Positions 45,997-55,190 of a stretch of DNA of 64,000 nucleotides are shown here, piece after piece. The DNA comes from Comamonas badia DSM 17552 (GTDB taxonomy: Bacteria; Pseudomonadota; Gammaproteobacteria; Burkholderiales; Burkholderiaceae_C): positions 682,001 to 746,000 of the forward strand of contig NZ_AXVM01000001.1 of assembly GCF_000484635.1 (NCBI RefSeq). The letters are read 5' to 3'. The notes below the pieces were generated by a model. The model ran no database searches, was not told the origin of the DNA, and saw only the letters and a list, made by a program, of their open reading frames with translations. How positions within the stretch are numbered: position 1 is the first letter of the stretch; the number at the start of each line of letters is the position of its first letter. A program made the position numbers and the translations under genes.

Positions 45997-46665
45997 TTAC
46001 TTAGCGCTGGCGATCTGACGCAGCGCCTGCGCAAACACCTCCGGCGGCTGACCGCCCTGGATCAGGTGGCGGTCGTTGATGACGATGGAAGGCACGGAAC
46101 GGATGCCCTGCCGCTGCCAGAAGGCCTCGCGCTCGCGCACCGCCTCGGCGAATTCGGTGCTTCCGAGAATCGCTTGGGCACGCGGCACATCCAGCCCAAG
46201 GCTCTCCACAAGCTCCAGCAGCACCGCAGGGTCGGACGGGCTTTTGCCCTCGGTGAAATAGGCCGCCAGCAAGGCGTGCTTGAGCGCGCGCTGCTGGCCC
46301 GCCTCGCCTTCTTCACCCAACCAATGCAGCAGGCGGTGCGCATCGAAGGTGTTCCAGGTGCGCGAGCGCTTGTCCATGTGAAAGACAAAACCCACCTCCG
46401 CTCCGCGTGCGGTGATGGCGTCGCGCATCTGCGCCTGCTGTTCATCGGTGGAACCGTATTTTTCGCGCAGATGCTCCTGCATGTCCTGGCCCTCGGGGGC
46501 CATGCCGGGGTTGAGCTCGAACGGCTGGAAGTGCCAGTCGAGCCGCACGTCATCCTTCACCAGCTCCGCCGCGCGCTCCAGCGCATGCAGGCCGACGGCA
46601 CACCAGGGGCACACCACGTCGGAGACAAAATCGATTTTCAGCGCCACCACTTCGTGAGTCATCAT
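45997..46665 (-). CDS. DsbA-family oxidoreductase, FrnE type
   Basis: 222 residues, thioredoxin fold with helical insert. Starts MMTHEVVALKIDFVSDVVCPWCAVG, with active-site CPWC, and later SVPSIVINDRHLIQGGQPPEVFAQAL (cis-Pro loop). There is no signal peptide, so it acts in the cytoplasm, as FrnE and related polyketide-associated proteins do. ATG 46665 has AAGGAA 6 bases upstream. Confidence 0.92.
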   Translation of the reverse strand: MMTHEVVALKIDFVSDVVCPWCAVGLHALERAAELVKDDVRLDWHFQPFELNPGMAPEGQDMQEHLREKYGSTDEQQAQMRDAITARGAEVGFVFHMDKRSRTWNTFDAHRLLHWLGEEGEAGQQRALKHALLAAYFTEGKSPSDPAVLLELVESLGLDVPRAQAILGSTEFAEAVREREAFWQRQGIRSVPSIVINDRHLIQGGQPPEVFAQALRQIASAK

Positions 46666-46767
46666 GTTTCCTTCTTTCACAAACCGAGCATTCAGCCAAC
46701 CGCGATACTGCACCATCGCGCCGCCCCGAGAGGGAAACATTTTGGATTCCCGCGCCATCCAAGGCAA

Positions 46768-46932
46768 ATGGGCGTGCAACAGGCCATGGCACTGAAAGAC
46801 TATCTCGGCGATCAATTCCTCGGCATCCTGGCGAGCCGCCAGCCCACCGGCATCGTGCACCCTATGGGCATGGTCCACCCCACCTTCAAGCTCTCGGCGC
46901 CGGCGCGCGATCCGCTGCCGGGCGGCATCTAA
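46768..46932 (+). CDS. Small protein of unknown function before the split GGDEF-EAL gene
   Basis: 54-codon frame (or 48 from ATG 46786) ending LPGGI, in the 269-base gap between the FrnE-type gene and the GGDEF-EAL gene. Codon third positions are strongly G/C, like the neighbouring genes, which argues for real coding. It contains MALKDYLGDQFLGILASRQ and a Met/His-rich IVHPMGMVHPTF. Its stop is 2 bases before the next ATG, so it could be co-expressed. No family is recognised. Confidence 0.45.
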   Translation: MGVQQAMALKDYLGDQFLGILASRQPTGIVHPMGMVHPTFKLSAPARDPLPGGI

Positions 46933-46934
46933 AC

Positions 46935-47270
46935 ATGCCGGATATTTTTGGAACCAAGAGACTGGCACAGGCGCAGGCACGCCTGCGACAGCAGGACGAG
47001 CAGCTGCGCGTGGCCGAAGCCATTTTTCACAGCACGCAAGCCGTCATGGTCACCGATGCAGGCGCGCGCATTCAGCGCGTGAACCAGGCCTTCTGCGCGC
47101 TCATGGGCTACAGCGAAGCCGAGGTGCTGGGCAAGACCCCGAAGATGTTCCGCGCCAACCACCACGACGATGCGTTTTACGGCGCCATGCTGGCATCGAT
47201 CAAGAACACGGGCCAGTGGGCGGGCGAAATCTGGGACCGGCGCAGGAGCGGCGACGTCTTTCCCAAGTGA
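46935..47270 (+). pseudogene. PAS-domain 5' fragment of a split PAS-GGDEF-EAL gene
   Basis: 111 residues (coiled-coil MPDIFGTKRLAQAQARLRQQDEQ then a PAS domain, EAIFHSTQAVMVTDAGARIQRVNQAF to GEIWDRRRSGDVFPK). The frame ends in TGA (47268-47270) exactly where PAS domains of this type carry Trp (FPKW-TITAV). The next codon is ATG and the same frame continues to 48692, so a single TGG to TGA change accounts for the split. It may be a true nonsense mutation, a sequence error, or a functional stop with reinitiation. Confidence 0.75.
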
Positions 47271-48692
47271 ATGACGATCACCGCCGTGCCCGATGCCGGA
47301 GGCACAGTGGCCCATATGGTGGCCACCTACACCGATCTCTCGGAACAGAAGCGCGCGCAGCGGGAGATCCAGCGCCTGGCGTTTCACGACGTGCTCACGG
47401 GCCTGGCCAACCGCGCGCTGCTGCACGAACGCCTGTGCGAAGCCGGGCGCGAAGTGGCGAAGTCCGGCGAATACGGCGCTCTGCTGCTGCTCGATTGGGA
47501 CAATTTCCGCTCGCTCAACGATGCCATGGGCCACCCGCAGGGCGACGCGCTGCTGCGCCTCGTGGGCGAGCGCATCAGCGCCTGCGCCGGCAAGGGCGCC
47601 ACCGTGGCACGCCCCGGCGGCGACGAGTTTGCCATCGTGCTGCACGGCATCTGCAAAAGCCGCGAACACGCCGCGGCGCAGGCCGAATCCGTGGGCACGC
47701 GCATCCTGCAGACGCTGGCCGCACCCTGCCGGATCGCCGGTACCGACTACCAGGGCAGCGCCAGCATGGGCGTGGTGCTGTTTGCCGACCAGACGCTCGA
47801 TGCCGACGCGCTGCTCAAGCAGGCGGAGCTGGCGATGTACCAGGCCAAGCGGACGAGCCACGGCAGCCTGCATTTTTTCGATACCCAGCTTGAACAGGCC
47901 GTGAGCGAACGCATGCGCGTGGAGCGCGAACTGCGCGCGGGCATCGCGGCGGGCGAGCTGCGACTGCACTACCAGCCGCAGGTCGCACTGCGGGAGGGGC
48001 GCCTGGCCGTGGTCGGCGCCGAGGCGCTGGTGCGCTGGCAGCACCCCGGGCGGGGCCTGCTCGCGCCGGGTCTGTTCATCACGCTGGCCGAGGAAACGGG
48101 GCTCATCGCGCCACTGGGCCGCTGGGTGCTGCGCGCCGCCTGCGAGCAACTCGCCGCATGGCAAAACCAGCCGCGGTTCGCCGCGCTGGTGCTGGCGGTG
48201 AACGTGAGCGCTGTGCAGTTTCTTGACCCCGGCTTCACCCAGGATGTGCTTGATCTGCTGGAGGCGACGGGCGCCTCCCCCGCACACCTCAAACTTGAAC
48301 TGACCGAAAGCCTGCTGGTGCGCGACGCCGATGCGGTGATCGCCACCATGGCGGCGCTGCAGGCACGCGGCATCCACTTCTCGCTGGACGATTTCGGCAC
48401 GGGGTATTCATCTCTCGCCTACCTCAAGCGCCTGCCGCTGCAGCAGCTCAAGATCGACCAGGGCTTCGTGCGCGACCTGGAAACCGATGCCAACGATGCG
48501 GCCATCGCCCGCTCGGTCGCGGCGCTGGCCCACGGCCTGGGTCTGGCCGTGATTGCCGAAGGCGTGGAAACCGCCGCGCAGCGCGACCTGCTCGTTGCCA
48601 TGGGCTGCACCACCTTCCAGGGCTATTACTACAGCAGGCCGCTGGCGCTGGCCGATTTCGAGGCCTGGTGCCGGCAGGCTCTCTCCGCATGA
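47271..48692 (+). CDS. GGDEF-EAL cyclic-di-GMP protein, 3' part of the split gene
   Basis: 473 residues from the ATG that follows the TGA directly. Begins inside the PAS domain (MTITAVPDAGGTVAHMVATYTDLSEQKRAQ), then GGDEF with an intact motif RPGGDEFAIVL, and EAL with GAEALVRW, NVSAVQFLD, LELTESLL, DDFGTGYSSL, KIDQGFVRD and AEGVET, all metal and catalytic residues present. A phosphodiesterase is likely. If expressed it depends on reinitiation, or it lacks its PAS input. Confidence 0.85.
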   Translation: MTITAVPDAGGTVAHMVATYTDLSEQKRAQREIQRLAFHDVLTGLANRALLHERLCEAGREVAKSGEYGALLLLDWDNFRSLNDAMGHPQGDALLRLVGERISACAGKGATVARPGGDEFAIVLHGICKSREHAAAQAESVGTRILQTLAAPCRIAGTDYQGSASMGVVLFADQTLDADALLKQAELAMYQAKRTSHGSLHFFDTQLEQAVSERMRVERELRAGIAAGELRLHYQPQVALREGRLAVVGAEALVRWQHPGRGLLAPGLFITLAEETGLIAPLGRWVLRAACEQLAAWQNQPRFAALVLAVNVSAVQFLDPGFTQDVLDLLEATGASPAHLKLELTESLLVRDADAVIATMAALQARGIHFSLDDFGTGYSSLAYLKRLPLQQLKIDQGFVRDLETDANDAAIARSVAALAHGLGLAVIAEGVETAAQRDLLVAMGCTTFQGYYYSRPLALADFEAWCRQALSA

Positions 48693-48695
48693 GGC

Positions 48696-50216
48696 TCAGC
48701 TGGGCGTGCCCCGCAGCCCGCGCAACTCGGTCTTGAGCACCTTGCCGTAGGCGTTCTTGGGCAGCGCAGGCAGCCAGCGGTAGTGCTTGGGGCGCTTGAA
48801 GCGCGCGATGTGGCTCAGGCACAGCGCGTCCAGCTCGGCATCGGGCGCCGGCTCGCCCTGGGCGACCAGGAAGGCGACGACGATCTCGCCCCATTCCGCA
48901 TCGCGCTCGCCCACCACCGCCACCTCGCTTACCCGCGGGTGCAGCAGCAGCACTTCTTCCACCTCGCGCGGGTAGATGTTGGAGCCGCCGGAGATGATCA
49001 CGTCCTTGCTGCGGTCGCGCAGCGTGAGGAAGCCGTCGGCATCCAGGCTGCCGATGTCGCCGGTGTGCAGCCAGCCGCCGCGCAGGGTCTGGCCGCTCGC
49101 CTCGGGGTTGGCCCAGTAGCCCGCCATCACCGTCTCGCCGCGCACCAGCACCTCGCCGAGTTCGCCGGTGGGCACATCGCGGTCGTCGGCGCCCACCACG
49201 CGCACCTGCACGCAGGCATGCGCCACGCCGACGGAGGCGATGCGCTCGGTCCAGCGCGGATGGGCGGTGTCCGCGAGATGTTCGCGCGCCAGCGCCGTGA
49301 TGGTCATGGGCGATTCGCCCTGGCCGTAGATCTGCACGAACTTCTGGCCCATCACGTCGATGGCACGGCGCAGGTCCTCGACATACATCGGCCCGCCGCC
49401 GTAGACGATGGTCTTGAAGCCATCGCCATTGCCGCCCGTCCGCTGCAGGTGCGCGACCAGCCGGTGCACCATGGTCGGCGCGGCAAAAAGCGTGAGCTGC
49501 CCCACGCTGCGCGCCAGATCGGCCAGCTCGGCCGGATCAAAGCCGCCCGAGAGCGGCACCACGTGGCGCGCGCCGCGCAGCAGCTGCGCGTACTGGTAGA
49601 GCCCCGCGCCATGCGACATCGGCGCGGCATAGACCATGGCGTCTTCGGGCGCTACGTTGTCCACGTCGGTGAAATAGGCCATGGTCATCGCCAGCAGGTT
49701 GCGCTGCGTCAGCATCACGCCCTTGGGCCTGCCGGTGGTGCCCGAGGTGTAGAAAAGCCAGGCCAGGTCCTCGGGCGCCGCATCGTGCATGGGCAAGGGC
49801 GCGCCCTGCGCCGCGGTCTCCCAGCCGTCCGAACCCAGCACCTGCAGCCGCGCGGCATCGGCCCCGATGGACAGGGCGGCATCGCGCAGCTCGGGCGAGG
49901 TGCAGACCGCGCGTGCGCCGCTGTTTTCCAGCACATGGGCCAGCTCTTTCGCGTGCAGCTTGTAGTTGACCGGCACCACGACTGCGCCGCACCAGTGGAT
50001 GGCCTGCTGCGCCTCCAGGTAGGCCGGGCAGTTGGCGCCATAGATCGCCACCCGGTCACCCGGCGCAACGCCGCAGGCGTGCCGCAGGTGGCCCGCGAGC
50101 GCGGCCACGCGGGCCGCCAGGCCGGCATAGCTGTGCAATACCCGCGCGCCGTGCAGCAGCGCCGGGCGCCCGGGATGGATTCTGGCGCTGCGATCGAGCA
50201 GACTCGCGATATTCAT
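48696..50216 (-). CDS. Acyl-CoA synthetase (AMP-forming ligase)
   Basis: 506 residues from ATG 50216 (MNIASLLDRSARIHPGRPAL) with AAAGAGG upstream. The ANL superfamily motifs are YTSGTTGRPKGVMLT, VQIYGQGESPMTITAL, GWLHTGDIGSLDADGFLTLRDR and the catalytic Lys in PKNAYGKVLKTEL. It activates a carboxylic acid to the acyl-CoA through an acyl adenylate; substrate length cannot be judged. Stop 3 bases from the convergent EAL gene. Confidence 0.92.
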   Translation of the reverse strand: MNIASLLDRSARIHPGRPALLHGARVLHSYAGLAARVAALAGHLRHACGVAPGDRVAIYGANCPAYLEAQQAIHWCGAVVVPVNYKLHAKELAHVLENSGARAVCTSPELRDAALSIGADAARLQVLGSDGWETAAQGAPLPMHDAAPEDLAWLFYTSGTTGRPKGVMLTQRNLLAMTMAYFTDVDNVAPEDAMVYAAPMSHGAGLYQYAQLLRGARHVVPLSGGFDPAELADLARSVGQLTLFAAPTMVHRLVAHLQRTGGNGDGFKTIVYGGGPMYVEDLRRAIDVMGQKFVQIYGQGESPMTITALAREHLADTAHPRWTERIASVGVAHACVQVRVVGADDRDVPTGELGEVLVRGETVMAGYWANPEASGQTLRGGWLHTGDIGSLDADGFLTLRDRSKDVIISGGSNIYPREVEEVLLLHPRVSEVAVVGERDAEWGEIVVAFLVAQGEPAPDAELDALCLSHIARFKRPKHYRWLPALPKNAYGKVLKTELRGLRGTPS

Positions 50217-50342
50217 GGCAACCTCTTTCATCGGCAAAGCCGGCATGCCCCGCACACTATAAAAGCGCACGGCTGCGGCTGCGCTCAGCGCGGCCCAATT
50301 GCACTACAGTGGCGCAGCGTTTTCATCCGCAGCCACCACACC

Positions 50343-52247
50343 ATGTCGCCCTCCACGCCCGCGGCCCCCAGCCCACGCCCGGCGGCGGCCTCCTGGCGCG
50401 ACGGGCTGCCGGCGCCGCTGAACGCCGTGGTCGCGCTGGTCTGCGCGCTCATCATCGCCGGCCTGTGGTGGAACACGCTGGGGCGCATCCGGCTGGAGCG
50501 CAGCGAGGCGATCGCCGCCGCCAAGCAGGCGAATGCCAACCTGGCGATCGCCTACGAAGAGCAGATAGCCCGCACGCTCAAGGCCGCCGAGCAGGTGGCC
50601 GCGCTCGCCCGCGAGCATTACCTGGAACATGGCAAGGCCAGCCTGCGGCAAGTCAGCGCCGAATTGCGCACCTGGGCCGCGCGCGGCGTGATCCGCGAGA
50701 GCATGTTCACCATCATCAGCATCGTCGATGCGCAAGGGCGGCTCATCGCCAGCAGCCAGCCGCACGGCGCGGTCGATTACAGCGACCGCCCGTTCTTCCT
50801 CGCCCAGCAGCGCAACACGCAAGACACCCTCTACGTGGGCGCGCCCGTGCTCGGCCGCGTCTCCGGGCACTGGCAGGTGCCGATGTCCCTGCGCATCACG
50901 CAGGCCGATGGCCGCTTTGGCGGCGTGGTGGTGCTCTCGGTCGATCCGGCGCAGTTCACCCGCTTTTCCCAGGAAATCCAGCTGCACGGGCAAGGCCTGC
51001 TGGAGCTCACCGGGATCGACGGCATCGTGCGCAGCCGCTCGATCGGCGGCAGCCAGACCTTTGGCGCCACGGCGGCGCGGCTGCCCTGGCTGCACGGCCG
51101 CAGCCAGGCCGGCGAGGGCGAGCGGGTCGACGATGGCGGGGCGCTTGACGGGGTGGCGCGCGTGATGAGCTTTCGCAGCGTGAGCGGCTACCCGCTCATC
51201 GTCGCCATCGGCACGCCACTGCAGGATGAGCTGGCCCCCGCGCTGCACCGGCGCGGCACCTATCTGGTGCAGGCCAGCGTCGCCAGCGCCTTGCTGCTGC
51301 TGCTCACCGCGCTGCTGCTCACCCTGCTGGCGCGTCAGCGCGCGGCCATGCAGGCGCTGGCCGCCAGCGAGGCGCGTTTTCACGCCACCTTCCGCCAGGC
51401 GGCGTCAGGGATGGCGCACATCGCGCCCGATGGCACCCTCCTGGCCGCCAACGAGAAGTTCTGCAACCTGCTCGGCTACGGGTTGGCGGAGCTGCGCGGG
51501 CGCGACACCATCGCCCTGTGCGACGGCGCCCACCAGGAGGCCCAGCGCGGACGCATCGCCGCCTGCCTGGCGGCGCCCGCCGGCACCGATGCACCCCAGG
51601 CCGAGACCTGCTACCGGCGCAAGGATGGATCGGCGCAATGGGTGGCCGAGACGCTGGGCGCCGTCAGCGACGCGCACGGCCAGCCGGTCTTCATCATCGT
51701 CGTGGCGCAGGACATCGGCGAGCGCAAGGCGCTGGAGGCGCGCCTGTCGCATGCCGCCACGCACGATGCGCTCACCGGGCTGCCCAACCGCGTGCTCATG
51801 CTGCAGCGGCTGGAGCAGGCGCTGGGCAATGCGCGCGGCGAAGGCGCACAGGTGGGCGTGCTGTGCCTGGACCTGGACGGCTTCAAGCAGGTGAACGACC
51901 TGCATGGCCATGCGATGGGCGACCTCCTGCTGCAGCAGGTGGCGCAGCGCCTGCGCGAATGCCTGCGCGCCAACGACATGGTGGCGCGCTTCGGCGGCGA
52001 TGAATTCAGCCTGCTGCTGCCCGTGGTGGCCGACGCGCAGGATTGCGAGACCGTGGCACGCAAGGCGCTGCAGGCGCTGGCCCTGCCCTTCGTGCTGCAG
52101 CAGGCGCAGGCGCAGATCTCCGCCAGCGTGGGTATCGCGCTCTACCCCCGCCATGGCGCGGATGCGAACGCGCTGCTGGCGCACGCCGACCACGCGATGT
52201 ACCGCGCCAAGCACCTGGGCAAGAACCAGCTCAGCTGGGCGGCTTGA
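50343..52247 (+). CDS. Cache-PAS-GGDEF diguanylate cyclase
   Basis: 634 residues. Helix at about 25-45, periplasmic Cache domain (FTIISIVDAQGRLIASSQP, SDRPFFLAQQ, LYVGAPVLGR, LRITQADGRFGGVVVLSVDP), helix at about 306-328 (ASALLLLLTALLLTLLA), PAS (AAMQALAASEARFHATFRQAASGMAHI), and GGDEF with an intact FGGDEFSLLLPV. No clear I-site is seen. The protein probably makes cyclic-di-GMP in response to a small ligand. Its last 17 bases overlap pbpC on the other strand. Confidence 0.92.
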   Translation: MSPSTPAAPSPRPAAASWRDGLPAPLNAVVALVCALIIAGLWWNTLGRIRLERSEAIAAAKQANANLAIAYEEQIARTLKAAEQVAALAREHYLEHGKASLRQVSAELRTWAARGVIRESMFTIISIVDAQGRLIASSQPHGAVDYSDRPFFLAQQRNTQDTLYVGAPVLGRVSGHWQVPMSLRITQADGRFGGVVVLSVDPAQFTRFSQEIQLHGQGLLELTGIDGIVRSRSIGGSQTFGATAARLPWLHGRSQAGEGERVDDGGALDGVARVMSFRSVSGYPLIVAIGTPLQDELAPALHRRGTYLVQASVASALLLLLTALLLTLLARQRAAMQALAASEARFHATFRQAASGMAHIAPDGTLLAANEKFCNLLGYGLAELRGRDTIALCDGAHQEAQRGRIAACLAAPAGTDAPQAETCYRRKDGSAQWVAETLGAVSDAHGQPVFIIVVAQDIGERKALEARLSHAATHDALTGLPNRVLMLQRLEQALGNARGEGAQVGVLCLDLDGFKQVNDLHGHAMGDLLLQQVAQRLRECLRANDMVARFGGDEFSLLLPVVADAQDCETVARKALQALALPFVLQQAQAQISASVGIALYPRHGADANALLAHADHAMYRAKHLGKNQLSWAA

Positions 52248-54429
52248 GGCCCGCGCCGCGCACCTCCAGCCGCACGCGGTCGAGCACCGTCCCAGCCGCG
52301 TCGACGAGCTGCACCTCATGGCGCCCCGGCCACGGCAGCCAGGCGACGCGCGCGCCGCGCCCCACGGGTTTGCCGTCGATGCGCCAGGCCAGCGCCGCGG
52401 CGCCCGCGGCCTCGAACCAGACCCGCTGGTGGCGGGGCGGAATGTCGGGATCCAGCGCCAGGATGGTGCCGGACGCCGGCGCCAGAATGCGCCCGCGCGC
52501 AAGCGGGTTCACGCCGATTTTTTCAGATGCATTTCGGGCTTCAACGCTTGCCACATCTGCGTCGACAGCTTCTGTTTTGATGGCAAAAAGCGCCTGCTGC
52601 GTCCCCTGCACGAACCACTCATCGCGTTGCGCCTCTGCGCTCGGCGCGGCAAAGCGCACAGGCGCGCGCACCACGTCCGCGGGCGCCTCGGGGGCGCGGC
52701 TGGGCACGCCGCGGTGCAGCCAGGCCATGAGCTCGGCCCAGATCGGCGCCGCGCCGCTCACGCCGCTGACATCGTGCATGGCGCCGCCCGCCGCGTTGCC
52801 CACCCACACGCCCACGGTGTAGCGCGCCGACCAGCCCACCGCCCAGTTGTCGCGCATGTCCTTGCTGGTGCCAGTCTTCACCGCCGTCCAGAAACGGGTG
52901 TTCAGCACGCTGTCCGGCCCGAAGGTGGGCACGCGCGCGTTGGCATCCGAGAGCATGTCGCCGGCGATGAAGGCCGCCGCTTCGGGCACGGCCTGCACCG
53001 GCCGGGCCGCGGGCTGCCCCAGGCGCAGCGCGGGCGGTGTGTAGCGCCCGCCATTGGCCAGCGCCCGATAGGCATTGGTGAGCTGCAGCAACGGTACCTC
53101 GGCCGCGCCCAGCGCCAGGCTGTAGCCGTGGTAGCCGCCCGATTCGCGCAGCGGCAGGCCGAGCGCGCGCAGCTGCGCGAAGAAGGCATCGGGCGAGACC
53201 ATCACCAGCGTGCGCACGGCCGGCACGTTGAGCGACGAGGCCAGCGCCGTGCGCACCGAAACCCAGCCCTTGAAGTGCCGGTCGTAGTTCTGCGGGATGT
53301 AGAGCCCGCCGGCGGTCGAAATCTGCGTCGGCGCGTCATGCACCAGCGAGGCGGCCGTCAGGCGCCGCTCGGCCAGCGCCTGGGCGTACAAAAACGGCTT
53401 GAGGGTGGAGCCGGGCTGGCGCAGCGCCAGCACGCCATCGACCTCGGGCGCCTCGCTCAGGCTGCCGGAGGAGCCGACCCAGGCCAGCACCTCGCCGCTG
53501 GCGTTATCGAGCACAACGATGGCGCCGTCCTGCACATGGCGCCCGCGCAGCTCGCGCAGGTGGCGCTGCAGCAGCCCGCCCGCGAAGCGCTGCAGCGGCG
53601 CGCTCAGCGGCGTGCGCTCGCCCTTGGCATGGGCCGTCCTGAGCCACTGGCGCGCAAAGTGCGGCGCCATGCCGTCGGTCACGCCAAACGCGCGTCGCTT
53701 GAGCGCCGCCTCGGTGAAGAAATCCAGCGCCTCGCAATCGGCCTGCGCCTGCATCGCGCGCAGCACGCCGCAGGCTCGGCGCGCCACCACGCCCGGCGCG
53801 GCATTGGGCGCGCGCACCAGCGCCGCCGCCACCGCCGCCTCGCGCGCATCCAGGGCGTGCGCGGCCTTGCCAAACAGCGTGCGGCTGAGCGCATCGATGC
53901 CCACAATCTCGCCGCGAAACGGCACCAGGTTGAGATAGGCCTCCAGAATCTGGTCCTTGCGCCAGCCCTGCTCCAGCGCGCGCGCGGCCAGCGCTTGCCC
54001 CGCCTTGGCGGCCAGGCTGCGCCCGCCGCCGCTGGCACGCAGGTCCTCATCGAGCAGGCCTGCCAGTTGCATGGTGATGGTGCTGGCGCCACGCGTCCTG
54101 CGGTTGAGCAGATTGGCCCAGGCCGCGCTGGAGACCGCCGCCCAATCGACACCGCTGTGTTCGTAAAAACGCTTGTCCTCGCTGAGCACCAGCGCCTGGC
54201 GCAGCGCGGCGGACACCTCGGCAAGCGGCACCCACTGGCCGCGCCGCACCGTGGCATCGGTGCGCACGCGCTCGATGACCTCGCCCTCGCGCGAAAGCAG
54301 CACTGTCTCGGACGATTGCCAGTGCGCGCGCACCGCGTCAAAACCGGGCATGGCCCAGGCCGCGCCCGGCGCGAGCAGCGTCAGCAGCAGCACCACGCCC
54401 AACCAACGCACCAGCAACGCCACTCGCAT
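52231..54429 (-). CDS. pbpC: Penicillin-binding protein 1C
   Basis: Bifunctional class A PBP, 732 residues from ATG 54429. N-terminal helix; transglycosylase with VLSEDKRFYEHSGVDW and RGASTITMQLAGLL; transpeptidase with SxxK in RQPGSTLKPFLYA, SLN in ASSLNVPAVRT, and KTGTS; the C-terminal BiPBP_C domain follows (ILAPASGTILALDPDIPP). The linker IKTEAVDADVASVEARNASE is encoded by repeat copy E. In E. coli pbpC is adjacent to the alpha-2-macroglobulin gene; here two genes intervene. Confidence 0.94.
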   Translation of the reverse strand: MRVALLVRWLGVVLLLTLLAPGAAWAMPGFDAVRAHWQSSETVLLSREGEVIERVRTDATVRRGQWVPLAEVSAALRQALVLSEDKRFYEHSGVDWAAVSSAAWANLLNRRTRGASTITMQLAGLLDEDLRASGGGRSLAAKAGQALAARALEQGWRKDQILEAYLNLVPFRGEIVGIDALSRTLFGKAAHALDAREAAVAAALVRAPNAAPGVVARRACGVLRAMQAQADCEALDFFTEAALKRRAFGVTDGMAPHFARQWLRTAHAKGERTPLSAPLQRFAGGLLQRHLRELRGRHVQDGAIVVLDNASGEVLAWVGSSGSLSEAPEVDGVLALRQPGSTLKPFLYAQALAERRLTAASLVHDAPTQISTAGGLYIPQNYDRHFKGWVSVRTALASSLNVPAVRTLVMVSPDAFFAQLRALGLPLRESGGYHGYSLALGAAEVPLLQLTNAYRALANGGRYTPPALRLGQPAARPVQAVPEAAAFIAGDMLSDANARVPTFGPDSVLNTRFWTAVKTGTSKDMRDNWAVGWSARYTVGVWVGNAAGGAMHDVSGVSGAAPIWAELMAWLHRGVPSRAPEAPADVVRAPVRFAAPSAEAQRDEWFVQGTQQALFAIKTEAVDADVASVEARNASEKIGVNPLARGRILAPASGTILALDPDIPPRHQRVWFEAAGAAALAWRIDGKPVGRGARVAWLPWPGRHEVQLVDAAGTVLDRVRLEVRGAGLKPPS
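52512..52582. repeat. Palindromic repeat, copy E, in frame inside pbpC
   Basis: GGGCTTCAACGCTTG-CCACATCTGCGTCGACAGCTTC with core AACGCTTG..TCTGCGTC (52543-52563), reduced pairing ACGC/GCGT, and flanks TTTTTTCAGATG and TCTGTTTTGATG. It codes for an insertion between the transpeptidase and C-terminal domains. Confidence 0.5.
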
Positions 54430-54509
54430 GGCGCCATGGTAACCACGGCGCCTGCGTGCGGCGCGGCCACCGACAATGCATGCCCGGCAGCCACTTCCGC
54501 GCACGCACC

Positions 54510-55184
54510 ATGAACACGAACCTACCCTTCTCCGACGCCGCCTGGCAGCGCAACCTGCCGCTGTACCAGGCCACCCTGGCCCTGCCCTTCAACCGGCAGC
54601 TCGCGGCCGGCACGCTCGCGCGCGAGGCGTTTCGCCACTACATGATCCAGGACGCGCATTACCTCGTGGCCTTTGGCCGCGCGCTGGCGGTGGCCGCCGG
54701 CAAGGCGCACGATGCCGAAGGCGTGGTGCGGTTTGCCGATGCCGCGCGCGAGGCGGTGGTGGCCGAACGCGAACTGCACCACGGCTTTCTGCGCGATTGG
54801 GCGGTCACGCCCGAGGAATTCGAGGCCACGCCGCTCTCGCCCGCCTGCCACCATTACTGCCACTTTCTGCAAAGCGTGGCCTGGAGCGCGCCCTACCCGG
54901 TGGCGCTGGCGGCGCTGCTGCCCTGCTTCTGGATCTACGCCGAAGTGGGCCGCGCGGTGCTGGCGCAGGCCGCGCCCGGCAACCCCTACCAGGCTTGGAT
55001 AGACACCTACGCCGGGGACGCATTCCATGCCCATGTGCGCCAGGTGCGCGCCAGCGTGGATGCCGCCGCGCAGGGTGCGGATGAGCGCACCCTCGCCGCC
55101 ATGCACCAGGCCTACACCGACGCCGCGCGGCTGGAGTGGATGTTCTGGGACAGCGCGCTACGCCTGGGCGCGTGGCCTTGCTGA
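54510..55184 (+). CDS. tenA: TenA-like aminopyrimidine aminohydrolase (thiaminase II)
   Basis: 224 residues. TenA salvages the pyrimidine from damaged thiamin. Conserved positions: Asp in MIQDAHYLVAFGRAL, the nucleophilic Cys in ALLPCFWIYAEVG, and Glu/Trp in ARLEWMFWDSALR. It lies between pbpC and the CHASE-GGDEF-EAL gene, with no thi genes nearby and no TPP riboswitch seen in the short upstream gap. Confidence 0.94.
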   Translation: MNTNLPFSDAAWQRNLPLYQATLALPFNRQLAAGTLAREAFRHYMIQDAHYLVAFGRALAVAAGKAHDAEGVVRFADAAREAVVAERELHHGFLRDWAVTPEEFEATPLSPACHHYCHFLQSVAWSAPYPVALAALLPCFWIYAEVGRAVLAQAAPGNPYQAWIDTYAGDAFHAHVRQVRASVDAAAQGADERTLAAMHQAYTDAARLEWMFWDSALRLGAWPC

Positions 55185-55190
55185 AACCTC

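Noticed and set aside
46935-48692. Frameshift as the cause of the split GGDEF-EAL gene
   Set aside because: Both parts are in the same reading frame, so a substitution to TGA, not an indel, explains the break.
54430-54509. TPP riboswitch before tenA
   Set aside because: The gap is 80 bases and lacks the conserved CTGAGA and ACCTGA elements.
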